A stretch of 64,000 nt of DNA from Streptosporangium amethystogenes (GCF_000721075.1 NZ_JOEQ01000008.1:62001-126000); one strand, 5' to 3'. Shown: positions 1-8,686, counted from the first letter of the stretch. The notes: generated from the sequence alone by a model not told the origin. Numbers and translations are program-made.

Positions 1-69
1 CCTCCGTCGGAGTGGCAGGCACGTCCGCTGGCTGATGGGTGGTGGCAGGCTCGGCAGGAACGCCAGGCC

Positions 70-2358
70 ATGACGACGCGGCTGCTGGCCACCTTCACCG
101 ACACCAAGACGGTCAGGCGTGACCTGACCCGGCGACGCGGGCTGATCAAGCTCCTGGACTGGCTGGAACAACAGCCTGGCGACACCTGGCAGGACCGCTG
201 GCTGGCCAGCGGAGCGGACGCCGCCGGGCAGGACTGGACCGACCCGATTCTGGGCAGCGACACGCGACGGTTCCGCCGTGACGAGCTGATCGGCGGGCTC
301 ACCCTGCTCATCGTCGGGCAGGTGATCCGCCCGACCTACCGGTGGCTCCTGCGGCAGCGCCTGGCGCTGATGCTGGCCGAGGCACGTCAGGTGCTCGATC
401 CCGAAGGGTTCACCCGGCTTGAACAGCACGCCCAGGACGCGATCGGATGGGCCCGCTCAGACGCGATGAACAAGCTCACCTGGATAGTGATCCACAAGGG
501 TGGCGTCGTCGCGGACATCACCGTCGGCGACTGCGTCGAACTGACGGCCACCCTGGAGGAACATCACTTCCGGGGAAGCGCCGGACGGCCGCTGTTCTAC
601 GCGCTGCTGAAGGAGACCGGGATCCTGCCCGCCACCGCTCCACCGCGGCTGCGGGCGCTGCGCATCGAGGCCCGACCCAGCATCGAGCAGGTCGTCGACA
701 AGTACGGCATCGAGTGCCGGCCGATCCGGAACCTGATGATCGACTACCTCACCGAGCGGGCTGCCGACCTGGACCACACCTCGCTCCGCTCGATCGCCCG
801 CAACCTTTGCCGACTGTTCTGGCGCGACCTGGAGCTCCACCACCCGGGCATCGACTCCTTGCACCTGCCGCCAGAGGTCTCCCGGGCATGGAAAGAGCGG
901 CTCGCCTATATCCGCGATGCCGACGGCAACCCGATCCGCCCGCGCATCAACTTCCGCAGCGAACTGGTCTTCGTCAAAGCCTTCTACGAGGACCTCGCCC
1001 GCTGGGCCCTCGACGACCCCGCCCGCTGGGCCAAGTGGGCAGTCCCTTGCCCGATCAAAGCCAGCGAATGCGCCACCAAGAAGTCCAGGTCCGGCGTCAA
1101 GTCGCGGATGGACCAGCGCACCCGAACCCAGCTCCCGCTCATGCCCGCGCTGCTACGCGCGGTCGAACAACAGCGCAAAGCTGCCGAACACCTGATCAGC
1201 ACCGCCCGGGCCACGCCAGAAGGCGAGGTCTTCACCGTCGAGGGCCGCGCGTTCCAGCGGTGCCGGCAAGGGCCGTCAGGACGCGTCTACGTCATCGAGG
1301 TCGCCACCGGCAAGAAGCGCAGCCTCACCCACGAAGAGGAGGCCGCGTTCTGGTCCTGGGCGACGGTCGAGGTGCTGCGCGCGACCGGGATCCGGATTGA
1401 GGAGATGCTCGAACTCACCCACCACAGCTTCGTCGCCTACACTCTGCCAACCACCGGTGAAGTCGTCCCCATGCTGCAGGTTGCCCCGTCCAAGACCGAT
1501 GCCGAGAGACTCCTGCTCGTCTCGCCTGAGCTCGCGGAGGTTCTCACCGCGATCATCTTCCGAGTCCGGCGCGGCAACGCCGCCATGCCCCTCGTCTCCG
1601 CCTACGACGTGTTCGAACAGACCTGGAGCGCGCCGATGCCGTTCCTGTTCCAACGCCGCTACGGCTCCGAGGATCGTGCCCTGACCCGCAGCTACATCCG
1701 CGAATGCCTGATCGCCACCTCCGCCGCCGCGCAGATCACCATCGCCGGACAACCCCTCGAATGGCGGCCCCATGACTTCCGTCGAATCTTCGTCACCGAC
1801 GCCCTGCGCTCCGGACTCCCACCCCACATCGCCGCCAAGATCTGCGGACACGCCCTGCTCGACACCACGATGGGCTACGCCGCGATCTACCCCGACGACG
1901 TCATCACCCACCACCGCGCGTTCATCGCCCGCCGTCGCGCCGAACGGCCCAGCGAGGAATATCGCGACCTCACCGCCGGCGAATGGGAAGAATTTCTCGC
2001 CCATTTCGAGCTGCGGAAAGTCGCGCTCGGAATATGCGGACGCGACTATGCAACCCCTTGTGCGCATGAAAACGCTTGTGTCAGATGCCCACTCCTTCGC
2101 GTTGACCCAGCTCAGAAGCCCCGGCTCGAAGAAATCCACGCCAACCTCATCGACCGGCTCGCCGAGGCTAAACAACAGGGCTGGCTCGGCGAAGTCGCCG
2201 CCATCGAGACCACCCTCGCGGCAGCGAAGCAGAAGCTTCAAGCCATGCATGAAGCGACTGTTCGCACGAGCACCGTCAACCTCGGAATGCCCAGCATCCG
2301 CAAGACAGCCGGACGATTCACCGACGCTTCCACCACTCCCGATATCGTGCAGCCGTGA
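70..2358 (+). CDS. Large tyrosine recombinase (phage-type integrase) with C-terminal cysteine cluster
   Basis: Site-specific DNA recombinase of the tyrosine family. The catalytic set is visible: Arg442 in GIRIEE, Lys475 in SKTDAER, His568 and Arg571 in HDFRR, His594 in CGHALLD and the nucleophile Tyr603 in TTMGY. Downstream a Cys656-x7-Cys664-x5-Cys670-x2-Cys673 cluster suggests a zinc knuckle, followed by a helical tail. At about 760 residues it is far longer than phage lambda-type enzymes, as in large actinobacterial mobile-element integrases. The reading frame stays open to the window edge upstream of the ATG used here, so the true start may lie outside the window. It overlaps the next gene by four bases (GTGA), so the HAD and S1 genes look like its co-transcribed cargo. 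Confidence 0.88.
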   Translation: MTTRLLATFTDTKTVRRDLTRRRGLIKLLDWLEQQPGDTWQDRWLASGADAAGQDWTDPILGSDTRRFRRDELIGGLTLLIVGQVIRPTYRWLLRQRLALMLAEARQVLDPEGFTRLEQHAQDAIGWARSDAMNKLTWIVIHKGGVVADITVGDCVELTATLEEHHFRGSAGRPLFYALLKETGILPATAPPRLRALRIEARPSIEQVVDKYGIECRPIRNLMIDYLTERAADLDHTSLRSIARNLCRLFWRDLELHHPGIDSLHLPPEVSRAWKERLAYIRDADGNPIRPRINFRSELVFVKAFYEDLARWALDDPARWAKWAVPCPIKASECATKKSRSGVKSRMDQRTRTQLPLMPALLRAVEQQRKAAEHLISTARATPEGEVFTVEGRAFQRCRQGPSGRVYVIEVATGKKRSLTHEEEAAFWSWATVEVLRATGIRIEEMLELTHHSFVAYTLPTTGEVVPMLQVAPSKTDAERLLLVSPELAEVLTAIIFRVRRGNAAMPLVSAYDVFEQTWSAPMPFLFQRRYGSEDRALTRSYIRECLIATSAAAQITIAGQPLEWRPHDFRRIFVTDALRSGLPPHIAAKICGHALLDTTMGYAAIYPDDVITHHRAFIARRRAERPSEEYRDLTAGEWEEFLAHFELRKVALGICGRDYATPCAHENACVRCPLLRVDPAQKPRLEEIHANLIDRLAEAKQQGWLGEVAAIETTLAAAKQKLQAMHEATVRTSTVNLGMPSIRKTAGRFTDASTTPDIVQP

Positions 2359-2897
2359 CCGGATCCGCACAGCGTCCGCTGCTCTTCCTCGACGTCGACG
2401 GACCACTCATCCCCTTCGGCGCTCCGTCGCAGCAGTATCCGACCTACCCGACCGTCTCCTCGCCGCACGTCGAGGCAAATCCGCTCTTGTCCAGGATCAA
2501 TCCCGACCACGGAGCCCGGCTGATGACGCTGCCCTGCGAACTGGTCTGGGCCACCAGCTGGATGGACGACGCCAACGAGTGCATCGCACCACGCCTCGGT
2601 CTGCCTCAGCTGGCGATCGTCGGCTGGCCCGAGGCGCCCGAGACCGAGCAGCAGGACGAACGCGACGGCCTGCACTGGAAGACCCGCACCCTCGTCACCT
2701 GGGCGGCAGGACGCCCTTTCGCCTGGCTCGATGACGAGATCACCAACAAAGACCGCGCCTGGGTCTCCGCGCACCATCCCGGGCCCGCTCTACTGCAGCG
2801 AATCAACCCAAGCAGCGGCATCACCGAGGCCGACTATCGCGCTCTCCTGAAGTGGCTACGCAGCATCGACGCCACTCCGCCATCGAATGCCTCCTGA
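2355..2897 (+). CDS. HAD-fold protein of the RNA-repair-associated type (HAD_SAK_2-like)
   Basis: A 180-residue HAD-superfamily protein. Motif I is LFLDVDGPL near the N-terminus, motif II is ATSW in the middle, a conserved lysine follows in HWKT, and motif IV is the acidic WLDDE. This pattern matches the small actinobacterial HAD family also found fused in 'Swiss army knife' RNA-repair proteins, which are predicted nucleic-acid end phosphatases. The GTG start overlaps the integrase stop by four bases and the stop overlaps the longest frame of the S1 gene, so the three are probably one transcript. The substrate is not known; an RNA-end role is an inference from the family and from the S1 neighbour. 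Confidence 0.75.
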   Translation: MTGSAQRPLLFLDVDGPLIPFGAPSQQYPTYPTVSSPHVEANPLLSRINPDHGARLMTLPCELVWATSWMDDANECIAPRLGLPQLAIVGWPEAPETEQQDERDGLHWKTRTLVTWAAGRPFAWLDDEITNKDRAWVSAHHPGPALLQRINPSSGITEADYRALLKWLRSIDATPPSNAS

Positions 2898-2907
2898 AAG
2901 CCTTGAA

Positions 2908-3744
2908 ATGGGGACGGTGAAAGACAATCAGGCTCTTGCCGCGTTCATGGCGACCGTGAACGTTGGCGACACCCTCGCCGGCACCGTGGCCGACGTCACG
3001 CGATCGGGGGCAACGGTGCTCCTTGATGGCTTCGTCGCCGCTCCGGTCGGCGTCATCGGCTCCCTTGATCTTTCCTGGCAGTCCTTCCAACGTTCGGCTG
3101 GTGGGATCCTGCAGGTGGGCGATCGGGTCTCTGCCGAGGTCATCGCCGTCGATTCTCAGGGCGGGCGAGTCCTGCTCTCCCGGGCAGCCGTCGAGAACCC
3201 CCAACTATGGGCGTTCCTCAAGGCATTGCGAGCGGGACAGCGCTTGTCCGGCACCGTGGCGGCTATCGAGCGTTTCGGCATCTTCGTCGACCTGGACGAC
3301 GGACCGAAGCATCCCGTCTTCCCCGGCGTCGGCTTCATCACCATGCCCGAGCTGTCCTGGAGCAGATTCGAGGACCCGTCCGAGATCATCTCGATGGGAC
3401 AGCACATCACCTGCGAAGTCATCACATTCGATACCACCAACGGTGAGGCCCGGCTGTCGCTGCGTGCCACCCAACCTGATCCCTTCCAGCATTTCGCCCG
3501 CGACATTCACGTTGGGCAGATCCTGCACGGCCCGGTCACCAAACTGGTGCCTTTCGGAGCCTTCGTCCGCGTCGCGGACGGCATCGAAGGCCTGATTCAC
3601 CTCAGCGAGCTCTCCACCGCACCCATCGAGACACCTGACCAAGTAGTCCAAGAAGGCGAGGAGGTCACGGTCATCGTCACTGACATCGACCTGCCACGAC
3701 GCCGGCTCGCTCTATCGCGCCGCCGCCGCTCAGCGCTCCAATGA
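2908..3744 (+). CDS. S1 RNA-binding protein with three S1 domains
   Basis: About 278 residues containing three consecutive S1/OB-fold repeats, each beginning with a VGDTL- or GQxLxG-like strand and ending in an RVLLS, ARLSL or RLALS strand. The third is the most canonical (VPFGAFVRVADGIEGLIHLSEL), the first two are diverged. S1 domains bind single-stranded RNA. Unlike ribosomal protein S1 or polynucleotide phosphorylase there is no other domain. I prefer the ATG at 2908, which has GAAAG about seven bases upstream; an in-frame ATG at 2887 overlaps the HAD gene and has no ribosome site. Its place behind a recombinase and a HAD protein suggests element cargo acting on RNA. Confidence 0.75.
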   Translation: MGTVKDNQALAAFMATVNVGDTLAGTVADVTRSGATVLLDGFVAAPVGVIGSLDLSWQSFQRSAGGILQVGDRVSAEVIAVDSQGGRVLLSRAAVENPQLWAFLKALRAGQRLSGTVAAIERFGIFVDLDDGPKHPVFPGVGFITMPELSWSRFEDPSEIISMGQHITCEVITFDTTNGEARLSLRATQPDPFQHFARDIHVGQILHGPVTKLVPFGAFVRVADGIEGLIHLSELSTAPIETPDQVVQEGEEVTVIVTDIDLPRRRLALSRRRRSALQ

Positions 3745-3866
3745 GTACGCTGGCAGCATCCCCGCGACACGCCGAAGACCCAAGACCAACAGGCTCAGTC
3801 AGTCACCATCCGTCACCAGGCTCTGAAGCCGTCACTCCACCAGCCGATCAAGATCAGTTCGGTTAA

Positions 3867-4121
3867 GCCTGCATCCGCTGCCCGATGCTCAACGTCAACC
3901 CCAAGATGCTCGACCGGCTCAACGAGATCGAAACCGATCTCCTCGCCCGTCGCGAACGCGCCGACGCCGAGGGCTGGATCGGTGAGACCGAAGGCATCGA
4001 CCTGACCCTCACCTTCCTTCGCACGAAACGCGACGAGGCTGAGCGCCAAGCAAGACGGTCGGTCGTCAGCCTCGGCATCCCATCCCTGCCGCCCAGCAGG
4101 AGACAGGAGCCCGAGCAGTGA
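3867..4121 (+). pseudogene. 3' remnant of a second large tyrosine recombinase
   Basis: The frame encodes ACIRCPMLNVNP followed by a helical tail ending SLGIPSLPP. This lines up with the last 90 residues of the intact integrase upstream (ACVRCPLLRVDP ... NLGMPSIRK): both keep the last two cysteines, a GW(L/I)GE turn and the final LG(M/I)PS. A TAA stop at 3864-3866 lies directly before the homology, so only the tail survives. The DNA is well diverged from the upstream copy, so this is a relic of a paralogous integrase rather than a recent duplication. An internal ATG at 3885 could in principle give a 78-residue peptide. Confidence 0.7.
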
Positions 4122-4361
4122 GCATCCAGGTTGCCAAGATCGGTCAAGTTCAGATAGCACCTTCGACCACAGCAGGTACCCAGGGCGATGTTGGTGGCTA
4201 CGCAGGCCGTCGCCGAGCTCGACTTGTCCGCCGGGCCCGCTCGCGTGCTCTACTGAGGGCGTGTGAGAGCTGGCGAATCGATCGGCCGGGCTGGCAAGTC
4301 ACCGAAGTCCGTCAACACCTCCCCGCTCGTCCGCCTACCACAAGCCGCACGCCGATGCAGG

Positions 4362-5366
4362 TCACAAGCTGGTGCGCTGCCTCAGAGTGCCCGTGTACTG
4401 TCCGACGTCCAGCCCTTTCCCGGCGGCCCACCCGTCGTCGTGACAGCTCGCCAGATGTCGATCGGCCGCGTCGCCGATCAGCGACACCACCGTGCCGGTC
4501 TCGCCCCTGGCCCGCATGCGCTCCACCAGCTCCAGCGCCGTCCACAACGCGGTGCCCGACGAGGCGCCAACCGGCAGCCCGGTCACCTCGCGGATGTGCC
4601 GGGCCGCCGCCACACTGGCCGCGTCGGGCACGGGGACGACCAGGTCCACGAGGTCAGGCCGGAAGCCAGGCTCGACGCGCGGCCGTCCGATGCCCTCGAT
4701 CCGCGAGGGCATCCCGGTGCCGTAGTCGGACACGTCGAAGGTCCATCCCGGGAAGTAGGCCGAATTCTCGGGATCCGCCACCGCGACCCGGCAGTCCTCA
4801 CCGTGGGTCCGGATCCACTGGCCGAGGGCGGCCGAGGTCACGCCGGTGCTCGCGCCCGTCACCACCCAGTCCGGCCGCACCTGCCCGAACAGCTCCTCCG
4901 CCAGGTCGTGCGGCGCGGCCCGCCCGAACTGGTCCAGGAAGTGCCCGTCGATCTCCCGAGCGGCGTTGTAGATCGCCAGCGGTGGCGTTACGAATCGGCA
5001 CTCCCCGCCCAGTTCCTCCACCGGCCGCGCCCGCGCCTGGCTGCGCTCGCCCGGCATGACCACGATGTACAGCAGCCCGAGCCGCCGCGCGAACCAGGCC
5101 TGCGCCACAGCTGCGTTGCCGCCGGTCGCCTCCACCACGGTCACCCCCTCGGTGACCGACCCGTCGAGCACGGCCCGGTGGAACAGTGCTCTGGCGTGCC
5201 GGTGCCGCAGGCTCCCCGTCGGTTGCGCGGACTCGTCCTTCAGCAGCAGCCTGATCCCGGGCGCCGATACCGAAAAGCCAATCAGCGGGGTGGGCTTACC
5301 CACCGCCAGCACTTCGAGCGCTCGCGTGTTCCAATTCACCGTCCCACCATGCCAGGCGCGGCTCAA
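4362..5366 (-). CDS. PLP-fold cysteine synthase/desulfhydrase-like protein lacking the PLP lysine
   Basis: Fold-type II PLP family, closest in layout to the actinobacterial Cds1 L-cysteine desulfhydrase group: KDES, PTGSL and HRHAR near the N-terminus, then VVEATGGNAAVAQAWFARRLGL (phosphate-binding loop region) and a C-terminal GASSGTAL. In active members the segment reads PTGSLKHR, where the lysine forms the Schiff base with PLP. Here residue 54 is arginine (codon CGG), giving PTGSLRHR. Enzyme activity is therefore doubtful; it may be a pseudoenzyme, a decaying gene, or use PLP in another way. The first codon is a weak TTG; a GTG at 5339 is an alternative. The neighbour RIO kinase is on the same strand but 165 bases away. 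Confidence 0.75.
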   Translation of the reverse strand: MSRAWHGGTVNWNTRALEVLAVGKPTPLIGFSVSAPGIRLLLKDESAQPTGSLRHRHARALFHRAVLDGSVTEGVTVVEATGGNAAVAQAWFARRLGLLYIVVMPGERSQARARPVEELGGECRFVTPPLAIYNAAREIDGHFLDQFGRAAPHDLAEELFGQVRPDWVVTGASTGVTSAALGQWIRTHGEDCRVAVADPENSAYFPGWTFDVSDYGTGMPSRIEGIGRPRVEPGFRPDLVDLVVPVPDAASVAAARHIREVTGLPVGASSGTALWTALELVERMRARGETGTVVSLIGDAADRHLASCHDDGWAAGKGLDVGQYTGTLRQRTSL

Positions 5367-5531
5367 AAGACCGCGCCCGTTCGCCAGGAGCGAGCGGGTC
5401 AGGGAATCCGCGCGCGCTCCCCTGAAATGACTGTCGCGGTTGCCCGATCAGCCCAGGCGGTGGGCCGACTGCGCCGTCACCGGGTACTCTCGGTCAGCCA
5501 CAGCCGAAATGTGTTGTCGTGCAGAAGGCGA

Positions 5532-6458
5532 TCAGAACACCATCGTGAGCAGGTCGGCGAACAGCTCCTGGTCGTCGATCTCGAGCCCGCGGTTCGTGAA
5601 CCACGTGGCCATGTTGTGGCAGTCGCGCATCAGGAAGTCCATGCCCTTCGGGTTGCCGACGATGTCGACGACCTGGGGCAGGTCGATCATCACGATCCGC
5701 TCGGCCTGCGCGAGGACGTTATACGGCGAAAGGTCGCCGTGCGCGAGCCCCGCGCGGGCCAGTTCACGCATGCCGTTGCGGAGCTGCTCGAAGTACACAC
5801 CGAGCAGCTCCTTCGACGGCCGGACCTGGGCGAGCCGGGGCGCGGCACCGCCCTCGCCGTCGTCGACGAACTCCATCAGCAGCTCGGTGCCGTCCACCTG
5901 CACGGGATACGGCACCGGGACGCCGGCCTTCCACAACCGGTTGAGGGCGTCCCATTCGGCGTATGCCCACTGACCGGCCGCGACACTGCGGCCGTGCGAG
6001 GTCTTCTTCGCCATCGCCCGGCTGTCGCGGCTGTTGCGGGTACGGCGGCCTTCAACGTACGACGTACTGCGGTGGAAGGACCGATGCTCCTCGGTGCGGT
6101 ACCGTTTCGCGGCCAGCAGCGAGGACTTCGCCGGGTTGTCGCCGATGGCTTCGACGGCCCGTTCGAGCAGGAAGACGTCGGCTTCCTTGCCGGTTTTGAG
6201 GATGCCGAGCTCGGTGTCGATCGCAGCCTGTTCCGTCACAACCCACGAGGGGCGTGGTTCCGGGCCGCGACAACCGCGCTCGACCTCCAGCCAGGTGGAC
6301 CACCGCTGATCCGGGCGCAGCTCCTCGTCGACCGAATGGAACGTGAAGACGAAGGCTGCGGCCGGATCTGGCCGGGACTCATCACCGGTGAATTCGGACC
6401 GGCGGGACTCGAGGTCGGAGTCGGAGTAGGTATCAGAGAGTTCGTACTCGGAAGACAA
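5532..6458 (-). CDS. RIO1-type serine protein kinase
   Basis: Atypical kinase of the RIO family. From the start chosen here, the ATP-binding loop GKEADVF is at residues 90-96, the lysine is in AAKRY (K118), the catalytic loop is HGDLSPYN (240-247) and the metal-binding aspartate is in MIDLPQ (D259). The first 70 residues are acidic and probably flexible. I choose a TTG start at 6456-6458 because AGGAG lies eight bases upstream; an in-frame ATG at 6498-6500 has no ribosome site. Bacterial RIO kinases have poorly known substrates; in archaea and eukaryotes they act in ribosome maturation. Confidence 0.85.
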   Translation of the reverse strand: MSSEYELSDTYSDSDLESRRSEFTGDESRPDPAAAFVFTFHSVDEELRPDQRWSTWLEVERGCRGPEPRPSWVVTEQAAIDTELGILKTGKEADVFLLERAVEAIGDNPAKSSLLAAKRYRTEEHRSFHRSTSYVEGRRTRNSRDSRAMAKKTSHGRSVAAGQWAYAEWDALNRLWKAGVPVPYPVQVDGTELLMEFVDDGEGGAAPRLAQVRPSKELLGVYFEQLRNGMRELARAGLAHGDLSPYNVLAQAERIVMIDLPQVVDIVGNPKGMDFLMRDCHNMATWFTNRGLEIDDQELFADLLTMVF

Positions 6459-6758
6459 CGGGTGTGCTCCTGAACAAAGAGGTGGGACTGATGCGGACAT
6501 GCCGCAGCGCAGTGATGGCCATCCGTCAGCCCTCCTTAGTCCAGGCAGCGCTCTCCGCCGCTCGATCGACCCAGCATGCCCCACCCGTTCGGACCCCGCA
6601 ACGTATTTACCGGAGCTGGGACCGTGCGGTCGGGCTCAGCCGGAGCTCCTGCATCCCTTTGTGTGAGACCTCCGCCCGCACCGCCGGACAACCGGCGCGG
6701 TCTCGGAACACCGGACCGGATGAAATCATACGTTCGTGCAGATTTCGGGGGAGTGGTC
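6459..6758 (+). other. Intergenic region between divergent RIO kinase and SMR genes
   Basis: About 300 bases with no convincing gene. It must hold both divergent promoters. I looked for a guanidine riboswitch, which often precedes SMR exporters, and did not find the conserved cores. The only clear signal is the GGGGGAG ribosome site just before the SMR gene. Confidence 0.5.
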
Positions 6759-7085
6759 ATGGCGTGGTTGATCCTGGCTGGGGCGATCATCGCCGAGATC
6801 GTGGCGACCACCGCCCTCAAACTGAGCGACGGCTTCGCCCACAAGGGCTGGGCCGTCCTGGTCGTCGCCGGCTACGCCGCCGCCTTCGTCCTGCTGGCCC
6901 AGGTGCTGAGACTACAACTTGAGGTCGGCACCGCCTACGCGGTCTGGGCCGGAGCCGGCACCGCGGCCATCGCCGCGATCGGCGTGCTGTTCCTCGGCGA
7001 GACGATCAACCTGGCCAAGATCACGGGCATCATCCTGATCATCGGCGGAGTCGTGGTGCTCAATCTGGCCGGCAGCCCCCACTGA
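6759..7085 (+). CDS. Small multidrug resistance (SMR) family transporter
   Basis: A 108-residue, four-helix inner-membrane antiporter. It starts AWLILAGAIIAEIVATTALK, which contains the invariant membrane-embedded glutamate of helix 1 (about residue 13), and has the helix-3 AYAVWAGAGTA motif and the FLGE motif before helix 4. These are hallmarks of EmrE/SugE-like proteins that export quaternary cations or guanidinium in exchange for protons; as a single gene it should work as a homodimer. The ATG at 6759 is preceded by GGGGGAG at the right distance; longer upstream starts would add unrelated residues. Confidence 0.92.
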   Translation: MAWLILAGAIIAEIVATTALKLSDGFAHKGWAVLVVAGYAAAFVLLAQVLRLQLEVGTAYAVWAGAGTAAIAAIGVLFLGETINLAKITGIILIIGGVVVLNLAGSPH

Positions 7086-7142
7086 TGCCCGGCCGGAAAT
7101 AACGCCTCGCCCGCCACCGAACACCTGCCTTACCCTGACCCG

Positions 7143-7703
7143 GTGCTGAAACCCACCTACCCCATCCGGACCGACCGCCTGATCCTGCGCCCCTACACCC
7201 CGGCCGACCTCGACGCCCTGCACGCCATCCAGTCACTGCCGCAGGTGACCCGCTACCTGTACTGGGAACCACGCAGCCGGGAGCAGACCGACGAGGCACT
7301 GCACACCAAGATCACCCAAACGGAACTACTCGAAGAGGGCCAGATCCTGACACTGGCGGTGGAACTGGCCGCCACCGGCGAGCTGCTCGGCGACGGCATG
7401 CTGATCTGGCACAGCCTCACCCACCGCAGCGGCGAGATCGGCTACGTCCTGCACCCCGCCCACCACGGCAAGGGGTACGCCACCGAGACGGGCCTGGCCC
7501 TGCTGGAACTGGGATTCGACGGCCTCGACCTGCACCGGATCATCGGACGCCTGGACGCCCGCAACGCGGCCTCGGCCCGCGTGCTGGAGAAACTGGGCAT
7601 GCGCCGCGAGGCACACCTGGTCGACAACGAGATGGTCAAGGGCGAATGGACCAGCGAGCTCGACTACGCGATCCTGCAGCGGGAGTGGCGCGCCCGGCAG
7701 TGA
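7143..7703 (+). CDS. GNAT N-acetyltransferase (RimJ/RimL type)
   Basis: A 186-residue GCN5-related acetyltransferase. It opens with IRTDRLILRPYTPADL, typical of the RimJ/RimL subgroup, has the acetyl-CoA pyrophosphate loop HPAHHGKGYATE (the R/Q-x-x-G-x-G/A motif A) near residue 105, and the later RIIGRLDARNAASARVLEKLGM motif B. Such proteins acetylate ribosomal protein N-termini, amino-sugar antibiotics or small amines; the substrate cannot be read from the sequence. The start is GTG. It sits in a run of co-directional small-enzyme genes (SMR, GNAT, DUF952, Nudix). Confidence 0.9.
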   Translation: MLKPTYPIRTDRLILRPYTPADLDALHAIQSLPQVTRYLYWEPRSREQTDEALHTKITQTELLEEGQILTLAVELAATGELLGDGMLIWHSLTHRSGEIGYVLHPAHHGKGYATETGLALLELGFDGLDLHRIIGRLDARNAASARVLEKLGMRREAHLVDNEMVKGEWTSELDYAILQREWRARQ

Positions 7704-7746
7704 CGCTCCCCGCCTTGAGTTGAAGAACGCCCCCCCGCAGGGCACC

Positions 7747-8118
7747 ATGTCTGCGATGACCATCCTGCATCTGGCCCTGGCCGCCGACTGGGACGCCGCC
7801 CTGCGGGCGGGGGAGTACCGCATCTCCACCCTCGGCCGCACCCTGGACGAAGAGGGCTTCATCCACGCCTGCGCGAGCCACGAACAGCTACGCGGAGTGG
7901 TGGAGCGCTTCTACCGCGACGTCACCACCCCCCTGGTACTGCTCAGCGTCGACCCGCGCGGACTGGACGTGCGCATGGAGGTGCCCGCCGACTCACCCGA
8001 GGCCTTCCCGCACATCTACGGGCCGCTACCGGTCGCCGCGGTGACCTCCGTCCTGCCGTTCGTCCCACCCGGCTCCGGCCCGCCCGATCAGGCCGACGCA
8101 CCTCGAACGGAGCCGTGA
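7747..8118 (+). CDS. DUF952 family protein
   Basis: About 123 residues, with the family pattern ILHLALAADW near the start, then LDEEGFIHACA, and a closing FPHIYGPLPVAAVTSV. DUF952 proteins are small cytosolic proteins of unknown function, related in fold to ADP-ribosyl or glutathione-linked domains. The ATG at 7747 has AGGG just upstream; a further ATG at 7756 and a TTG at 7720 are also in frame. It is followed after 19 bases by the Nudix gene and is probably co-transcribed with it. Confidence 0.85.
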   Translation: MSAMTILHLALAADWDAALRAGEYRISTLGRTLDEEGFIHACASHEQLRGVVERFYRDVTTPLVLLSVDPRGLDVRMEVPADSPEAFPHIYGPLPVAAVTSVLPFVPPGSGPPDQADAPRTEP

Positions 8119-8137
8119 CAGCAGTAAGCTGCGCGCC

Positions 8138-8686
8138 ATGACCGACGTACCCGGACCGACGATCCGCACTCTCGACTCGACGGTCGTCTACACCAACCCC
8201 TGGATGAGCGTGCGCGAGGACCGCATCGAACGTCCCGACGGCTCCCACGGCATCTACGGCGTGGTGGACCAGATCGACTTCGCCCTCGTGCTGCCCATGG
8301 AGAACGACGGCTTCCACCTGGTGGAGGAGTACCGCTACCCGGTGCGGCGGCGCACCTGGAACTTCCCCCAGGGCGGGGTCAAGGACAGCCCCTCGCCCCT
8401 GGTCACGGCGCACACCGAACTGTCCCAGGAGACCGGCCTGCGAGCCGCCTCGATGACCCACCTGGGCCGCCTGGACAACGCCCACGGCACGACGGGCCAG
8501 CACTTCGACATCTTTCTCGCCACCGACCTGACCGCGGGCACCCCCGACCGTGAGCACACCGAGCAGGACATGCGCCAGGAGTGGGTCTCCCGGACGGAAC
8601 TGGAGCGGATGATCCTGCGCGGCGCGATCACCGACAGCGGCTCGATCGCCGCCTACACCATGTTCCTGTTGCGCGGGGCGGCCTGA
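8138..8686 (+). CDS. Nudix hydrolase, ADP-ribose pyrophosphatase-like, degenerate Nudix box
   Basis: A 182-residue Nudix-fold protein resembling ADP-ribose pyrophosphatases: EEYRYPVRRRTWNFPQGG precedes the Nudix box and FLATDL follows it. The box (consensus GX5EX7REUXEEXGU) begins at Gly80 but ends TELSQETGL at residues 93-101, so the usual arginine is threonine and one of the paired metal-binding glutamates is glutamine (Q97); the GX5E glutamate is also absent. Related actinobacterial proteins usually read AELAEETGL here, so metal binding may be weakened. It follows DUF952 closely on the same strand. Confidence 0.85.
   Translation: MTDVPGPTIRTLDSTVVYTNPWMSVREDRIERPDGSHGIYGVVDQIDFALVLPMENDGFHLVEEYRYPVRRRTWNFPQGGVKDSPSPLVTAHTELSQETGLRAASMTHLGRLDNAHGTTGQHFDIFLATDLTAGTPDREHTEQDMRQEWVSRTELERMILRGAITDSGSIAAYTMFLLRGAA

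Noticed and set aside
4189..4260. Short ORF of about 22 residues before the Cds1-like gene.
   Set aside because: Too short, no ribosome site and no recognised pattern.
4118..6473. Long plus-strand frames opposite the Cds1-like and RIO genes.
   Set aside because: They mirror real minus-strand genes and show arginine/proline-rich composition typical of shadow frames.
6501..6758. Possible guanidine riboswitch before the SMR gene.
   Set aside because: None of the conserved cores of the guanidine riboswitch classes could be found.
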